Positions 1 to 7,362 are shown, counted from the first letter of the stretch. The stretch is 12,503 nucleotides of DNA from Chitinispirillales bacterium (GCA_031254455.1 JAIRUI010000087.1:1-12503); one strand, 5' to 3'. Made by a program: numbers and translations. Notes: a model not told the origin generated them from the letters alone.

Positions 1-103
1 AATAAGAGAAAATCCGTTAAAATTATCTTGATTTTATAGATGTGTACACTCTGTGAATGCAATATAGTATTTTATATAAAAACATGGTATTTTTTTATCC
101 TTA

Positions 104-144
104 ACTAGGATTGAACCTAGTATTTTATCTAAAAGATTTTTTAG
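104..144. other. Two adjacent small hairpins, possible terminator or tRNA relic
   Basis: Two inverted repeats lie close together. The first is ACTAGG at 104-109 and CCTAGT at 116-121, with a 6-nt loop. The second is CTAAAA at 129-134 and TTTTAG at 139-144, with a 4-nt loop. The first is followed by an AT-rich stretch and could end transcription of a gene left of the window. The first hairpin also reads like a tRNA T-arm on the minus strand (GGTTCAATCC), but its loop is 6 nt and I find no D-arm, so no intact tRNA is called. The role is uncertain. Confidence 0.3.
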
Positions 145-169
145 GAAATTAAAGAATTGTAACAAAAAA

Positions 170-199
170 TTAACGAGACGGCGAAGTATTGTATATATT
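170..199 (+). promoter_or_regulatory. Putative sigma70-type promoter for mnmA
   Basis: A -35-like TTAACG at 170-175 is followed after 18 bp by a -10-like TATATT at 194-199. This would give a leader of roughly 20 nt before the mnmA ATG at 228. The call rests only on consensus matching in a very AT-rich stretch. The same 18-bp spacing and TATATT box recur at two other promoters in this window, which supports it slightly. Confidence 0.35.
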
Positions 200-227
200 T
201 ATTTACCAAAATTAGCGTACGTATGAA

Positions 228-1286
228 ATGAATAAAAAAAACATAATGATCGCAATGAGCGGCGGAGTGGACAGCAGCGTCGCCGCTCATTTGCTCAAAG
301 AACAAGGATTTTCGCCTACAGGCGCGACTATGTGTTTCGGTCTGACGGACGTTGAGAAAAACCCGAAGAGTTGCTGCGACCCGCAAAGCGTCTCAGACGC
401 AAAAAGAGTCTGCGGTAAATTAGGTATTCCCCATCACGTTTTCGATTACGCAAAAGAACTAAAAGAATTTGTAATAGACAATTTTGTAAACGAATATAAA
501 AAAGGCAGAACGCCCAATCCGTGCGTGCGCTGCAATTCGTTTTTGAAATTCGGCATTCTTTTGCACCGCTCAAAAGAAATGGGATTCGACGCTATCGCTA
601 CCGGACACTATGCAAAAATTACCGAAGACGAATCTGGGTTTCACCTTGAAACCGCAGACGATAAAAATAAAGACCAAACATACTTTTTATGGGGAATAAA
701 AAAACGAGATTTGTCCGAAATTATGTTTCCCGTGGGAAATATTGAAAAACCCGATTTACGAAAAACAGCCGAAATAGCCGGCATTCCTACGGCGCAAAAA
801 CAGGACAGTCAAGATATTTGTTTCGTAAGCGGAAAAAATTACAGAACCCTCCTCGCACAGTACGGCGTCATTTCAAAAAAAGGAAAAATGATTCATGTAA
901 ACGGAAAAATTCTGGGAGAGCATTTTGGAATTGAAAATTATACCGTCGGACAAAGAAAAGGGCTTGGAATCGCGCTTGGCGAACCGGCTTTCGTCAAAGA
1001 CGTAGATGTCGAGAAAAATATCGTCGTTATAGGAAACAGAAACGATTTATTATCAAACGGCTGCGTTGTCGGAAACTGTAACGAATTGGAAACTTTCGAC
1101 GGGAGTTTAAGCGTAAAAATCCGTTCTACTATGACGCCGGTAAAATGTTGCGTACAAAAACTAGAAAACGGCAGAATAAAAATTTTGTTTGACGAACCGC
1201 AATTCGCCGTTACCGCCGGACAATCCGCCGTCATATATAACAAAAAAAGAGTCATATGCGGCGGAATAATCGAAGAGAAATGTTAA
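228..1286 (+). CDS. mnmA: tRNA-specific 2-thiouridylase MnmA
   Basis: Cytoplasmic enzyme that uses ATP and a relayed persulfide sulfur to convert U34 to 2-thiouridine in tRNA-Glu, tRNA-Gln and tRNA-Lys. Its 352 residues match the usual length of about 360. The PP-loop SGGVDSS (11-17) binds ATP. The catalytic pair is C102, in NPCVRCN, and C198, in DSQDICFV. GHYAK (126-130) and the DQTYFLW block (149-155) are family signatures, and the C-terminal half carries the YTVGQRKGLG motif (238-247). The site is CxxC (C99/C102), whereas E. coli has DxxC. C49-C50 form an additional pair. The ATG at 228 starts directly at the PP-loop strand, and no Shine-Dalgarno sequence is visible before it. A two-codon ORF (ATGAAATGA, 223-231) overlaps the start in another frame. 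The gene appears monocistronic, and its last 4 bp overlap the convergent glycosyltransferase gene. Confidence 0.97.
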   Translation: MNKKNIMIAMSGGVDSSVAAHLLKEQGFSPTGATMCFGLTDVEKNPKSCCDPQSVSDAKRVCGKLGIPHHVFDYAKELKEFVIDNFVNEYKKGRTPNPCVRCNSFLKFGILLHRSKEMGFDAIATGHYAKITEDESGFHLETADDKNKDQTYFLWGIKKRDLSEIMFPVGNIEKPDLRKTAEIAGIPTAQKQDSQDICFVSGKNYRTLLAQYGVISKKGKMIHVNGKILGEHFGIENYTVGQRKGLGIALGEPAFVKDVDVEKNIVVIGNRNDLLSNGCVVGNCNELETFDGSLSVKIRSTMTPVKCCVQKLENGRIKILFDEPQFAVTAGQSAVIYNKKRVICGGIIEEKC

Positions 1287-2209
1287 ACGTCTCGTCCTTT
1301 CCATTTAGGTTTTGCCCAAAAAAGAGACGGGATTAAAATTATCGTTTCAATAAAAAACACGAATGGAAGAATAAATAAACGTCTCATTTTGATTCGATTT
1401 TTAATATAAACGGGAATGAAAAACAAGAGCTCGACGATTGACGGAATTATAAGTAAATTGCCGATTGCGAAAATAACCAAAATTACCGTCAGAAATTTCG
1501 ATTCCGACATCGCGCCTTTAATCCATCTAAGCATTTGAAATAAAAATGTTTTCGCATCGACAGGTTTTGTGCATGCGTCTGCGGGGAAATTACAAACGCA
1601 AAAAATCGGAACTTTGCGTTTCCTCGCCTCCGAAAGCAGTTTTTTATCCTCCGTTATTGAAAATCCTATCGCTTTATGTCCGCCGATATTTACGTATAAT
1701 TCTTTGGAAACGGCGAAATTGTTACCCATGCACGAAGTGTCTATTCCTATTTTGCAAAAAAACCACGCAAGCGCAAACAAAAAATCCAACTGCGTTTCCT
1801 GAACAATTTCAAGCGGTGATTTTGTCGGATAAATCCGAGTTCTGCCAAAAATAAATTCCGCGCCGTTTTTTTCGATGGAAATTCTATAATTTTCAAGCCA
1901 ATTTTCACCAAAAATCATATCAGCGTCGGTAAAAACCAAAAAATCATACTTAGCAAATTCCGCTCCCAAATCCAACGCGTTTTGTTTGGACGAAATATTG
2001 GGATTTTCGTTATAATCTTTTCTATGAAGCAGGGTAATGAAACTATAGTTATTATAATTTTTTATTATTTCTTCGCCGCCGTCGTCGGAAAAGTCGTCTA
2101 TCATAATTATTTCGTAATTTGAAGACGTTTTCTGATTAATAAGCGACTTAAGCAGACCGTCAAGATTTCTTCTCTCGTTTCTGAAAGGAATTATTATTGA
2201 GAAATTCAT
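1283..2209 (-). CDS. Membrane-anchored family 2 glycosyltransferase
   Basis: Probable inner-membrane GT-A enzyme that transfers a sugar from a nucleotide-sugar donor to a polysaccharide or lipid acceptor. The 308-residue protein opens with the GT2 strand FSIIIPFRNE (3-12). It then shows the IDD motif (37-39), the DAD metal-binding motif (95-97), a catalytic TED (186-188) and QMLRW (225-229). This D, DxD, ED, Q-x-x-RW set is typical of processive GT2 enzymes. Two hydrophobic segments (about 238-268 and 278-297) would anchor the C terminus. It is the last gene of the minus-strand operon: its ATG overlaps the argA stop as ATGA, and no ribosome binding site is seen, so translation is probably coupled. 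Its stop overlaps the end of mnmA. The sugar and product cannot be told. Coupling to the GGDEF protein upstream is a plausible inference only. Confidence 0.9.
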   Translation of the reverse strand: MNFSIIIPFRNERRNLDGLLKSLINQKTSSNYEIIMIDDFSDDGGEEIIKNYNNYSFITLLHRKDYNENPNISSKQNALDLGAEFAKYDFLVFTDADMIFGENWLENYRISIEKNGAEFIFGRTRIYPTKSPLEIVQETQLDFLFALAWFFCKIGIDTSCMGNNFAVSKELYVNIGGHKAIGFSITEDKKLLSEARKRKVPIFCVCNFPADACTKPVDAKTFLFQMLRWIKGAMSESKFLTVILVIFAIGNLLIIPSIVELLFFIPVYIKNRIKMRRLFILPFVFFIETIILIPSLFWAKPKWKGRDV

Positions 2210-3555
2210 CGTAATTTGGAAGTGGAATTTACATTTTTTAAGTCTAAAATCATTATACGCGATTTTCGTTTTTCACTGTAACTTTCCCGTTTTTCTTTAG
2301 GCAAATTATCAAGAGTTCCTTCCACAAATCCTAATTCTTCAAACCAGTCGCTTGTTCGGGTCGTAAGTAAAAAGCAATTTTCTTTCTTTAGGGCCGCCGC
2401 ATACGAAATCAGATAAGAAACTACTTTCTTGCCTATCCCCATTCCGCTGTAAACGCCGTCAACCGCAACGCTGCAAATTTCTACGCATTCGTCATAATGA
2501 ACAAGCGCCGCGCAAGCATGCAAAACTCCGTCCACCTCATAACCGACAAAATCGTCTATCATAGACTGAATATCTTCATTTGTCCTCTCAATTAAAATTC
2601 CTTTTTCGACGAGCGGACGAATAATTCGCAAAATCTCCGGAATGTCGCTGTGCGTAAGTTTTCTAATGTTATCATATTCGTCGGCGTAAATCATCGTGCC
2701 CTGACCGATATTGCTGAAAATTTCTTTAAGAAGCGTTCCTCCGTTATGACCGCCGACAATATGTACACGCCTGACGCCGCTTTTCGCCGCCTCGTACGAC
2801 AATCCCAAAAGTTCAAGTTCTTCGTTGTTTTTATAGCCCGGATTGTCGCTTAGAATCCGCTTCGCCTGTTTTATCGTCAATTGCGAAATCATCGAATTAT
2901 TTATGACGACTCCATGCGGAATAGTTAAATTATCCGCCGAAATCCCGCCGAAATCCGTCACAAAGAACAATTTTTCCGCCTTCAACGCAACGCTTATTTT
3001 CAGGGCTAATTCGTGAGATGAAATATTGTAAGGTTTTCCCGATAAATTCCAACCGATATTGGGAAAAATCGGAATCATATTATTTTCAAGAATTTTCATT
3101 ATTGAAGCGCTGTCCACTTTATCTACAAGTCCGCTTGACTGAAAATCAATTCCATCGACCACACCGATGCCGCGCGCCCTAATCCAATTTCCTATAACGG
3201 AATTCGCGTTGTTTTCGGCAAACATCGTCATAACCTGATTCGCTACGTCAAAAGTCGCCATTTTTATGAAAGGAATCGCTTCTTCCGTAGAAATACGCAT
3301 TCCGTCATGTTCTTGGGTTTTTATCCCGAACGTCTGCAAAATATTGTTTATACGAACTCTTGTTCCCGGAATAAGAACTATTTTTATCCCCCAATTATGC
3401 AGTAAAACGATATCGTAGATTAAAAGCGGAAACAACGGATGCGAAAGCAATCGTCCATCGGTTTTAATAACAAAAATCGAATTTTTATACTTTTGCAGAT
3501 AGCCGAAGGTTTGTCTGATTGCGTCAACTTGCTCTTCAAGCAATTTGTTCCCCAT
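2206..3555 (-). CDS. argA: Amino-acid N-acetyltransferase (N-acetylglutamate synthase) ArgA
   Basis: Makes N-acetylglutamate from glutamate and acetyl-CoA, the first step of arginine synthesis, in the cytoplasm. At 449 residues it matches the two-domain ArgA of E. coli (443 aa). Residues 1-290 form an amino-acid-kinase-like domain, which in this family binds arginine and is not catalytic. Residues 295-440 form a GNAT acetyltransferase domain. Diagnostic stretches are SGVRRVHIV (259-267), the LLKEIFS...GQGTMI block (275-289), the acetyl-CoA loop GMGIGKKV (371-378), and LTTRTSDWFEELGF (397-410), each with a close counterpart in E. coli ArgA. The start is supported by AGAGGGG (3558-3564) a few bases before the ATG. 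The gene lies nine bases after the GGDEF gene and overlaps the glycosyltransferase gene by 4 bp, so the three are probably cotranscribed. No other arg genes are in the window, and whether arginine feedback inhibition is kept cannot be read here. Confidence 0.93.
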   Translation of the reverse strand: MGNKLLEEQVDAIRQTFGYLQKYKNSIFVIKTDGRLLSHPLFPLLIYDIVLLHNWGIKIVLIPGTRVRINNILQTFGIKTQEHDGMRISTEEAIPFIKMATFDVANQVMTMFAENNANSVIGNWIRARGIGVVDGIDFQSSGLVDKVDSASIMKILENNMIPIFPNIGWNLSGKPYNISSHELALKISVALKAEKLFFVTDFGGISADNLTIPHGVVINNSMISQLTIKQAKRILSDNPGYKNNEELELLGLSYEAAKSGVRRVHIVGGHNGGTLLKEIFSNIGQGTMIYADEYDNIRKLTHSDIPEILRIIRPLVEKGILIERTNEDIQSMIDDFVGYEVDGVLHACAALVHYDECVEICSVAVDGVYSGMGIGKKVVSYLISYAAALKKENCFLLTTRTSDWFEELGFVEGTLDNLPKEKRESYSEKRKSRIMILDLKNVNSTSKLR

Positions 3556-3564
3556 AACCCCTCT

Positions 3565-5814
3565 TTATAAACGGATAATCCCTTTTTTCTTTTTTTCGCT
3601 TTTTTCGGCGTAAAGAACGCTGTCGGCTTTTAATAAAGCGGCTTCAAAATTCTCTTTCGTCGTTTTATCCAAAACCACAGCTCCGACACTGCATGAAATC
3701 ATATACTGATGATTTTTTTCATCGTTGTATTCTTCAAACTTTTTACGGATTCTATTTACTAAATAACTACAGTCTTCATCTTTTTTAACGGAAGAAAATA
3801 CAACAAATTCATCCCCGCCTATTCTTCCTATAATGTCCTCTTCACGCAAAACATCCCGCAGCAATCTCGCACAAACCGATATCGCTATATCGCCTTCCTT
3901 GTGACCGTAGTTGTCGTTAATAAATTTAAGTCCGTCCATATCGATAAATAAAACAAGCGTTACTATTTCCGGTCTTCTTAACAAATGTACAATTCTGGAA
4001 TGAGCGAACTGAAAAAATCCTCTTCTGTTCAAAAGCCCCGTCATTTCATCGGTAATCGACAACACTTTTACTCTCTCTAACAACTCCGCTCCTTTCACAG
4101 CGGTAGATATATTTATGCGCAACGTTTCATAAATATCCATTGGATTCATACTGTTATATGAGATAAGCATTACGCCAAGTTCTTCGTCTTTAAAAAACAG
4201 AGGAATGAAAAACAACATTCTATGCTCTTTTTCAAATTCAAACCCGCTTATTGTAGAATAATTCGAAAAAGAAACAGGGTATCGTGCATTGTGTTTCAAA
4301 CTTATTTTACTTTGCCCGTCAAATCCTACGACTTTATCAATATTCCTGTCGGCGTTAACATCTTCCCGCAAAACAGGATTTTTATACAAACCTATCAACA
4401 CAGTGTAAATTGAAAATTCGGGCATCGATTCTATCAATTCTTCGCACATAGCGTCCATATCAAAAGTTAATACCAATTTATTCGTCGTTTTCCTCATCAA
4501 CAATTTCGCCTCGTCCATTTCCAATCTTTTGAATTTTTCTTCTCTGGACAAAATATCGTAAATAATACCCGAAGCCGAACTAAGAGCGGAAAAAATCACG
4601 TTAACATTAGAAATTTTTTTTCTGTGAAATTCCACTCCTTCAAAAAGAATATTTATAACCTCATGCCATATTGTGAAATCACGCGAATACCGTCTGTAAT
4701 AAATCAAAATATCGTTGAACAAATGCAAAAACCGCTCTTTGGAGAATTCCGGTCTTGTAATTTCTTCAACTAAGGCAGTCGCCCAAGAATGAACATGATG
4801 GCTGGAAATTTCTTTTGGGAAACAAGAAATAAATTTTCTCAAAACAAACGAATAAACCGTATTTAAATGCTTTGAAGTTTCTTCCGCGTCGACGCTTGAC
4901 GCAATAACCGATCCGCCCAAACACCCGCACGACTGACGCATCACAAATAAGGAAGGAATGAATTCTACTTTTTTTACAGGAACTTTCATAATCTGATTAT
5001 ACAGCGTTTTCACACTTTTAACCCCTATATCAAAAAACGCCTGACGCACGGTACTCAAAGACGGAATATACATTTCCGAAACTACTTCGTCGTCAAATCC
5101 GGTTACTGCAATATTTGTCGGCACCAAAATATTTCTGCTGTTTAATTCTTCGACAACGCCTATCGCCATTTCGTCGTCGCTAACCGCTATAGCGTCAAAA
5201 GACAATTTGCGCTTGTCAATTAATTCAGCAACCGCCGCCCTGCCGGTTTCGTAACTGAAATGCCCCGGTAACACATAATCGGCGTTAAACTTGATTCCAT
5301 TGTCTTTCAACGCTTTTTTGTATCCTTCAAGACGCGCTTCAGCCTCCGGATGTCCGTATGGTCCGCGCACAAAAGCAATTTTCTTTTTTGAATGATTTTT
5401 TATCAAATGATCGACAGCGCAATAGATCCCTTTTTCGTTGTCGACCAAAACCGATGGGATTTCCGATATGGGAAATGAAACCGATACCAAAGGAATTTTT
5501 TTATATAAGTTTTTAGCATACTCTTTAAATTTATCTATTTCGCTTCCTATGTCTTCTGCAATAAAACCGGAAAATAAAATGACGCCATCCAAAGAATCGT
5601 TGCTCTTTATCGCAGAAAGACAAGTTTCATAATGCGTATCAAAAGCGCCGTCTTTAGATTGATATGTTCCTACATAAGCCGTCAAATTAATATTGTTTTC
5701 TTTGGCATACGCAACAATACCATACCAAATTTCACATTGACTCACACTGTCTATAGAAGAAAACAACACCCCGAAATGCAGCCGTTTCTCCTGTTTCACT
5801 CTGTTTTCGGTCAT
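3565..5814 (-). CDS. LacI/GalR-type ligand-binding domain fused to GGDEF diguanylate cyclase
   Basis: Probable cytoplasmic one-component receptor that makes c-di-GMP from two GTP in response to a sugar-like ligand. Residues 12-300 form a periplasmic-binding-protein fold of the LacI/GalR kind (KIAFVRGP at 145-152, AVTGFDDE at 236-243, PSLSTVRQ at 251-258), ending in a Cys-rich RQSCGCLGG (293-301). There is no helix-turn-helix in front, no signal peptide and no membrane segment. Residues 305-430 look helical, and about 440-580 may be a GAF-like sensor. The GGDEF domain covers 585-749, starting at the ITDEMTGLLNRRGF signature. The active site is intact (GGDEF, 666-670), and an inhibitory I-site RxxD (R657-D660) lies the standard five residues before it. 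No EAL domain is seen. The start is backed by AAGGAA (5821-5826). It is the first gene of an operon with argA and a GT2 gene. The ligand is unknown. Confidence 0.95.
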   Translation of the reverse strand: MTENRVKQEKRLHFGVLFSSIDSVSQCEIWYGIVAYAKENNINLTAYVGTYQSKDGAFDTHYETCLSAIKSNDSLDGVILFSGFIAEDIGSEIDKFKEYAKNLYKKIPLVSVSFPISEIPSVLVDNEKGIYCAVDHLIKNHSKKKIAFVRGPYGHPEAEARLEGYKKALKDNGIKFNADYVLPGHFSYETGRAAVAELIDKRKLSFDAIAVSDDEMAIGVVEELNSRNILVPTNIAVTGFDDEVVSEMYIPSLSTVRQAFFDIGVKSVKTLYNQIMKVPVKKVEFIPSLFVMRQSCGCLGGSVIASSVDAEETSKHLNTVYSFVLRKFISCFPKEISSHHVHSWATALVEEITRPEFSKERFLHLFNDILIYYRRYSRDFTIWHEVINILFEGVEFHRKKISNVNVIFSALSSASGIIYDILSREEKFKRLEMDEAKLLMRKTTNKLVLTFDMDAMCEELIESMPEFSIYTVLIGLYKNPVLREDVNADRNIDKVVGFDGQSKISLKHNARYPVSFSNYSTISGFEFEKEHRMLFFIPLFFKDEELGVMLISYNSMNPMDIYETLRINISTAVKGAELLERVKVLSITDEMTGLLNRRGFFQFAHSRIVHLLRRPEIVTLVLFIDMDGLKFINDNYGHKEGDIAISVCARLLRDVLREEDIIGRIGGDEFVVFSSVKKDEDCSYLVNRIRKKFEEYNDEKNHQYMISCSVGAVVLDKTTKENFEAALLKADSVLYAEKSEKKKKGIIRL

Positions 5815-5863
5815 AAGCCATTCCTTGCCGCATCAAGAATAATCAAATCTATAAAATTTATAT

Positions 5864-5893
5864 AATATATATTATTTTATTACCGTTTTGCAA
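5864..5893 (-). promoter_or_regulatory. Putative promoter of the GGDEF-argA-glycosyltransferase operon
   Basis: Read on the minus strand, TTGCAA (5893-5888) is followed after 18 bp by TATATT (5869-5864), which leaves a leader of about 45 nt before the ATG at 5814. The spacing and -10 box match those proposed for mnmA and the tRNA. The -35 itself is a TTGCAA palindrome that is repeated 12 bp further upstream. Confidence 0.4.
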
Positions 5894-5908
5894 GATTTTT
5901 TGCAAAAA
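5886..5908. repeat. Paired TTTTGCAA boxes with 12-bp palindrome, possible operator
   Basis: TTTTGCAA occurs at 5886-5893 and again at 5898-5905, exactly 12 bp apart. The second copy lies in the perfect palindrome TTTTTGCAAAAA (5897-5908). The pair covers the proposed -35 of the operon and the stretch just upstream of it, which is a normal place for a regulator or an UP-like element. The region is AT-rich, so chance is a real alternative. Confidence 0.3.
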
Positions 5909-5989
5909 CAAGTAATTTGACGATATTACCCGTTGAAAATTACAAGCGTTACGCTTCTCCGTAAATTTTTTAAATAATTAAAAAATGTC

Positions 5990-6019
5990 TTGCGTACCGT
6001 ATTTTCATTTTATTATATT
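5990..6019 (+). promoter_or_regulatory. Putative promoter of tRNA-Glu
   Basis: TTGCGT at 5990-5995 is separated by 18 bp from TATATT at 6014-6019. Transcription would start near 6026, about ten bases before the mature tRNA 5' end at 6037, which is a usual distance. It lies back to back with the operon promoter on the other strand. Confidence 0.45.
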
Positions 6020-6036
6020 AGCAACGCTTTATTAGC

Positions 6037-6108
6037 GCACCCATCGTCTAGAGGTTAGGACACAGGGTTTTCATCCCTGCAACCGGGGTTCAATTCCCCG
6101 TGGGTGTA
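6037..6108 (+). tRNA. tRNA-Glu (anticodon UUC)
   Basis: A complete cloverleaf of 72 nt can be drawn. The acceptor stem GCACCCA (6037-6043) pairs with TGGGTGT (6101-6107), with a G-U at the first pair. The D-arm is GTCT...GGAC. The anticodon arm is CAGGG-TTTTCAT-CCCTG, which places UUC at positions 34-36. The variable loop is 4 nt, and the T-arm is CGGGG-TTCAATT-CCCCG. The D-arm sequence TCGTCTAGAGG is typical of bacterial tRNA-Glu. The discriminator base is A, and no CCA is encoded, so the tail must be added afterwards. U34 of this tRNA is a normal substrate of MnmA. Positions 6055-6108 are also the antisense of the coding end of the glycosyltransferase gene. Confidence 0.95.
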
Positions 6109-7362
6109 TTCTTCAAACCTTTTACCATCCAAAGAAACAACGCTTTTTAGCGACAACAACCCTTTATTAATTTTTGCAATAGTTTGGCTTACGCGTTTTT
6201 GGACTTCGGACGAATCAAATTCGTTTATTCGGGTTTTTATGTGATTTATGTAAATCGGCGCAACCTCCCAGTCGATATGCGACAACATTTCATCGTATAA
6301 ATCAAGCCAGGAAAACAATTTTGAAACGTCGCTTTTACGCGAAGTCATCGACAAATGTTCCATATAATAAACGTAAGTTTTCGTTTTTGTGAAAGCCATC
6401 GAATTAATCTTTTTGGAAGATAAAAAACAAAAGTGCATATCCTGTCCGGTTAAAAAATCACCTTGATAAAGATTGTTTTCCACAATAAAATCTTTTCGGA
6501 TAAGTTTTGCCCATAATTCCCAGTTTATGCGATCAAGAACGCTGGAATAAAACGGAAACCTCTGTCTAATCCACAACGTGTTATTTGTGTATTCCGGAAA
6601 AATTCTTCCGTCCGTCGTATATATAAATTGAGCGCTTTTACAGTCCTTTTCACTCGAAACGACCGTGCAATTCCCCTGAACAATATCCACTCCCTTATAT
6701 TTCTCGGCAAGATAAACCAAGGACAACAGCGAATCTTCGCTCAACTCGTCGTCGCTGTCCATAAAATACACATAATCTCCGGACGATTTAGTCAAACCCT
6801 TGTTTCTTGCTCTCCCCTGTCCCGAATTTTGCGGCTGTTTGAACAATTTGAACGTAATTTTTTCATGGATCAAATCGTTTTTTTCATAATTTTCAATATT
6901 TTTGCGCAAGACCGCAAACGAATTATCTGTCGAACAATCATCAACAAAAACCGTTTCAATCAAATTTTTTGCATATTTTTGGTTTATTATTGAGTTAAAG
7001 CACCTTTCAATCCATCGCTCGCAATTATATACGGGGATAATTATTGATATTTTGGTTTTCGCCTCAAAATTCGGAGGAGGGAGCGCTGAGGAAAACGGGA
7101 CAAAATTTGGTAAATTTTGTGTTTTAACTATCTGTTTTTCATAATTTTGCGGCATTTTAAAAGAATTGAGTCCGAGTGCAATTTTTTGATAAATATTCGT
7201 TACTTTTTGAACGACTTCGGTATTTCGCTCATATTCCGGCGAAGATTTTATTTCGTGTAATTTTTCGTTTATACTACAAATTGTTTTTCCCGCAAACTCA
7301 AAATCCATATTGAGCAAGTTACTTTCGCATTCGTCAAGTTTTTCCAGAATTTCATTTGTCAT
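6055..7362 (-). CDS. Family 2 glycosyltransferase with N-terminal helical extension
   Basis: Probable soluble or peripheral GT-A glycosyltransferase of 435 residues. Residues 1-75 look helical, and a Pro-rich linker (SSALPPPN, 91-98) follows. The GT2 domain starts at ISIIIPVYNCE (105-115), with VDDCSTD (140-146), the SGQGRARNKG block (180-189) and the metal-binding DSDD (202-205). The rest, with Trp- and Tyr-rich motifs, resembles capsule or O-antigen type GT2 proteins. No membrane segment is seen. The start is supported by GGAG six bases before the ATG. Residues 419-435 and the stop codon are antisense to the tRNA-Glu gene, so the native C terminus may have been lost or extended there. It is divergent from pyrC and separated from the other minus-strand operon by the tRNA and a promoter region, so it is probably transcribed alone. 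The sugar donor and acceptor are unknown. Confidence 0.9.
   Translation of the reverse strand: MTNEILEKLDECESNLLNMDFEFAGKTICSINEKLHEIKSSPEYERNTEVVQKVTNIYQKIALGLNSFKMPQNYEKQIVKTQNLPNFVPFSSALPPPNFEAKTKISIIIPVYNCERWIERCFNSIINQKYAKNLIETVFVDDCSTDNSFAVLRKNIENYEKNDLIHEKITFKLFKQPQNSGQGRARNKGLTKSSGDYVYFMDSDDELSEDSLLSLVYLAEKYKGVDIVQGNCTVVSSEKDCKSAQFIYTTDGRIFPEYTNNTLWIRQRFPFYSSVLDRINWELWAKLIRKDFIVENNLYQGDFLTGQDMHFCFLSSKKINSMAFTKTKTYVYYMEHLSMTSRKSDVSKLFSWLDLYDEMLSHIDWEVAPIYINHIKTRINEFDSSEVQKRVSQTIAKINKGLLSLKSVVSLDGKRFEEYTHGELNPGCRDENPVS

Noticed and set aside
938..1255. Open frame on the minus strand inside mnmA
   Set aside because: It lies entirely within a well-supported gene, has no ribosome site and gives no recognisable protein.
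2206..3555. Acetylglutamate kinase ArgB or a kinase/acetyltransferase bifunctional enzyme
   Set aside because: The kinase-like half is followed by a full GNAT domain with E. coli ArgA-type signatures throughout. The family's kinase domain is regulatory.
3565..5814. LacI-type transcription factor
   Set aside because: The protein starts inside the ligand-binding fold, no helix-turn-helix precedes it, and the output domain is GGDEF.
5944..5956. Small AAGCG-TTA-CGCTT hairpin as a terminator
   Set aside because: Only five pairs, no U-run, and it lies between two divergent promoters where termination is not needed.
6628..6993. Plus-strand open frame of 121 codons inside the glycosyltransferase gene
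   Set aside because: It is antisense to the GT2 catalytic domain and has no start signal or recognisable motifs.
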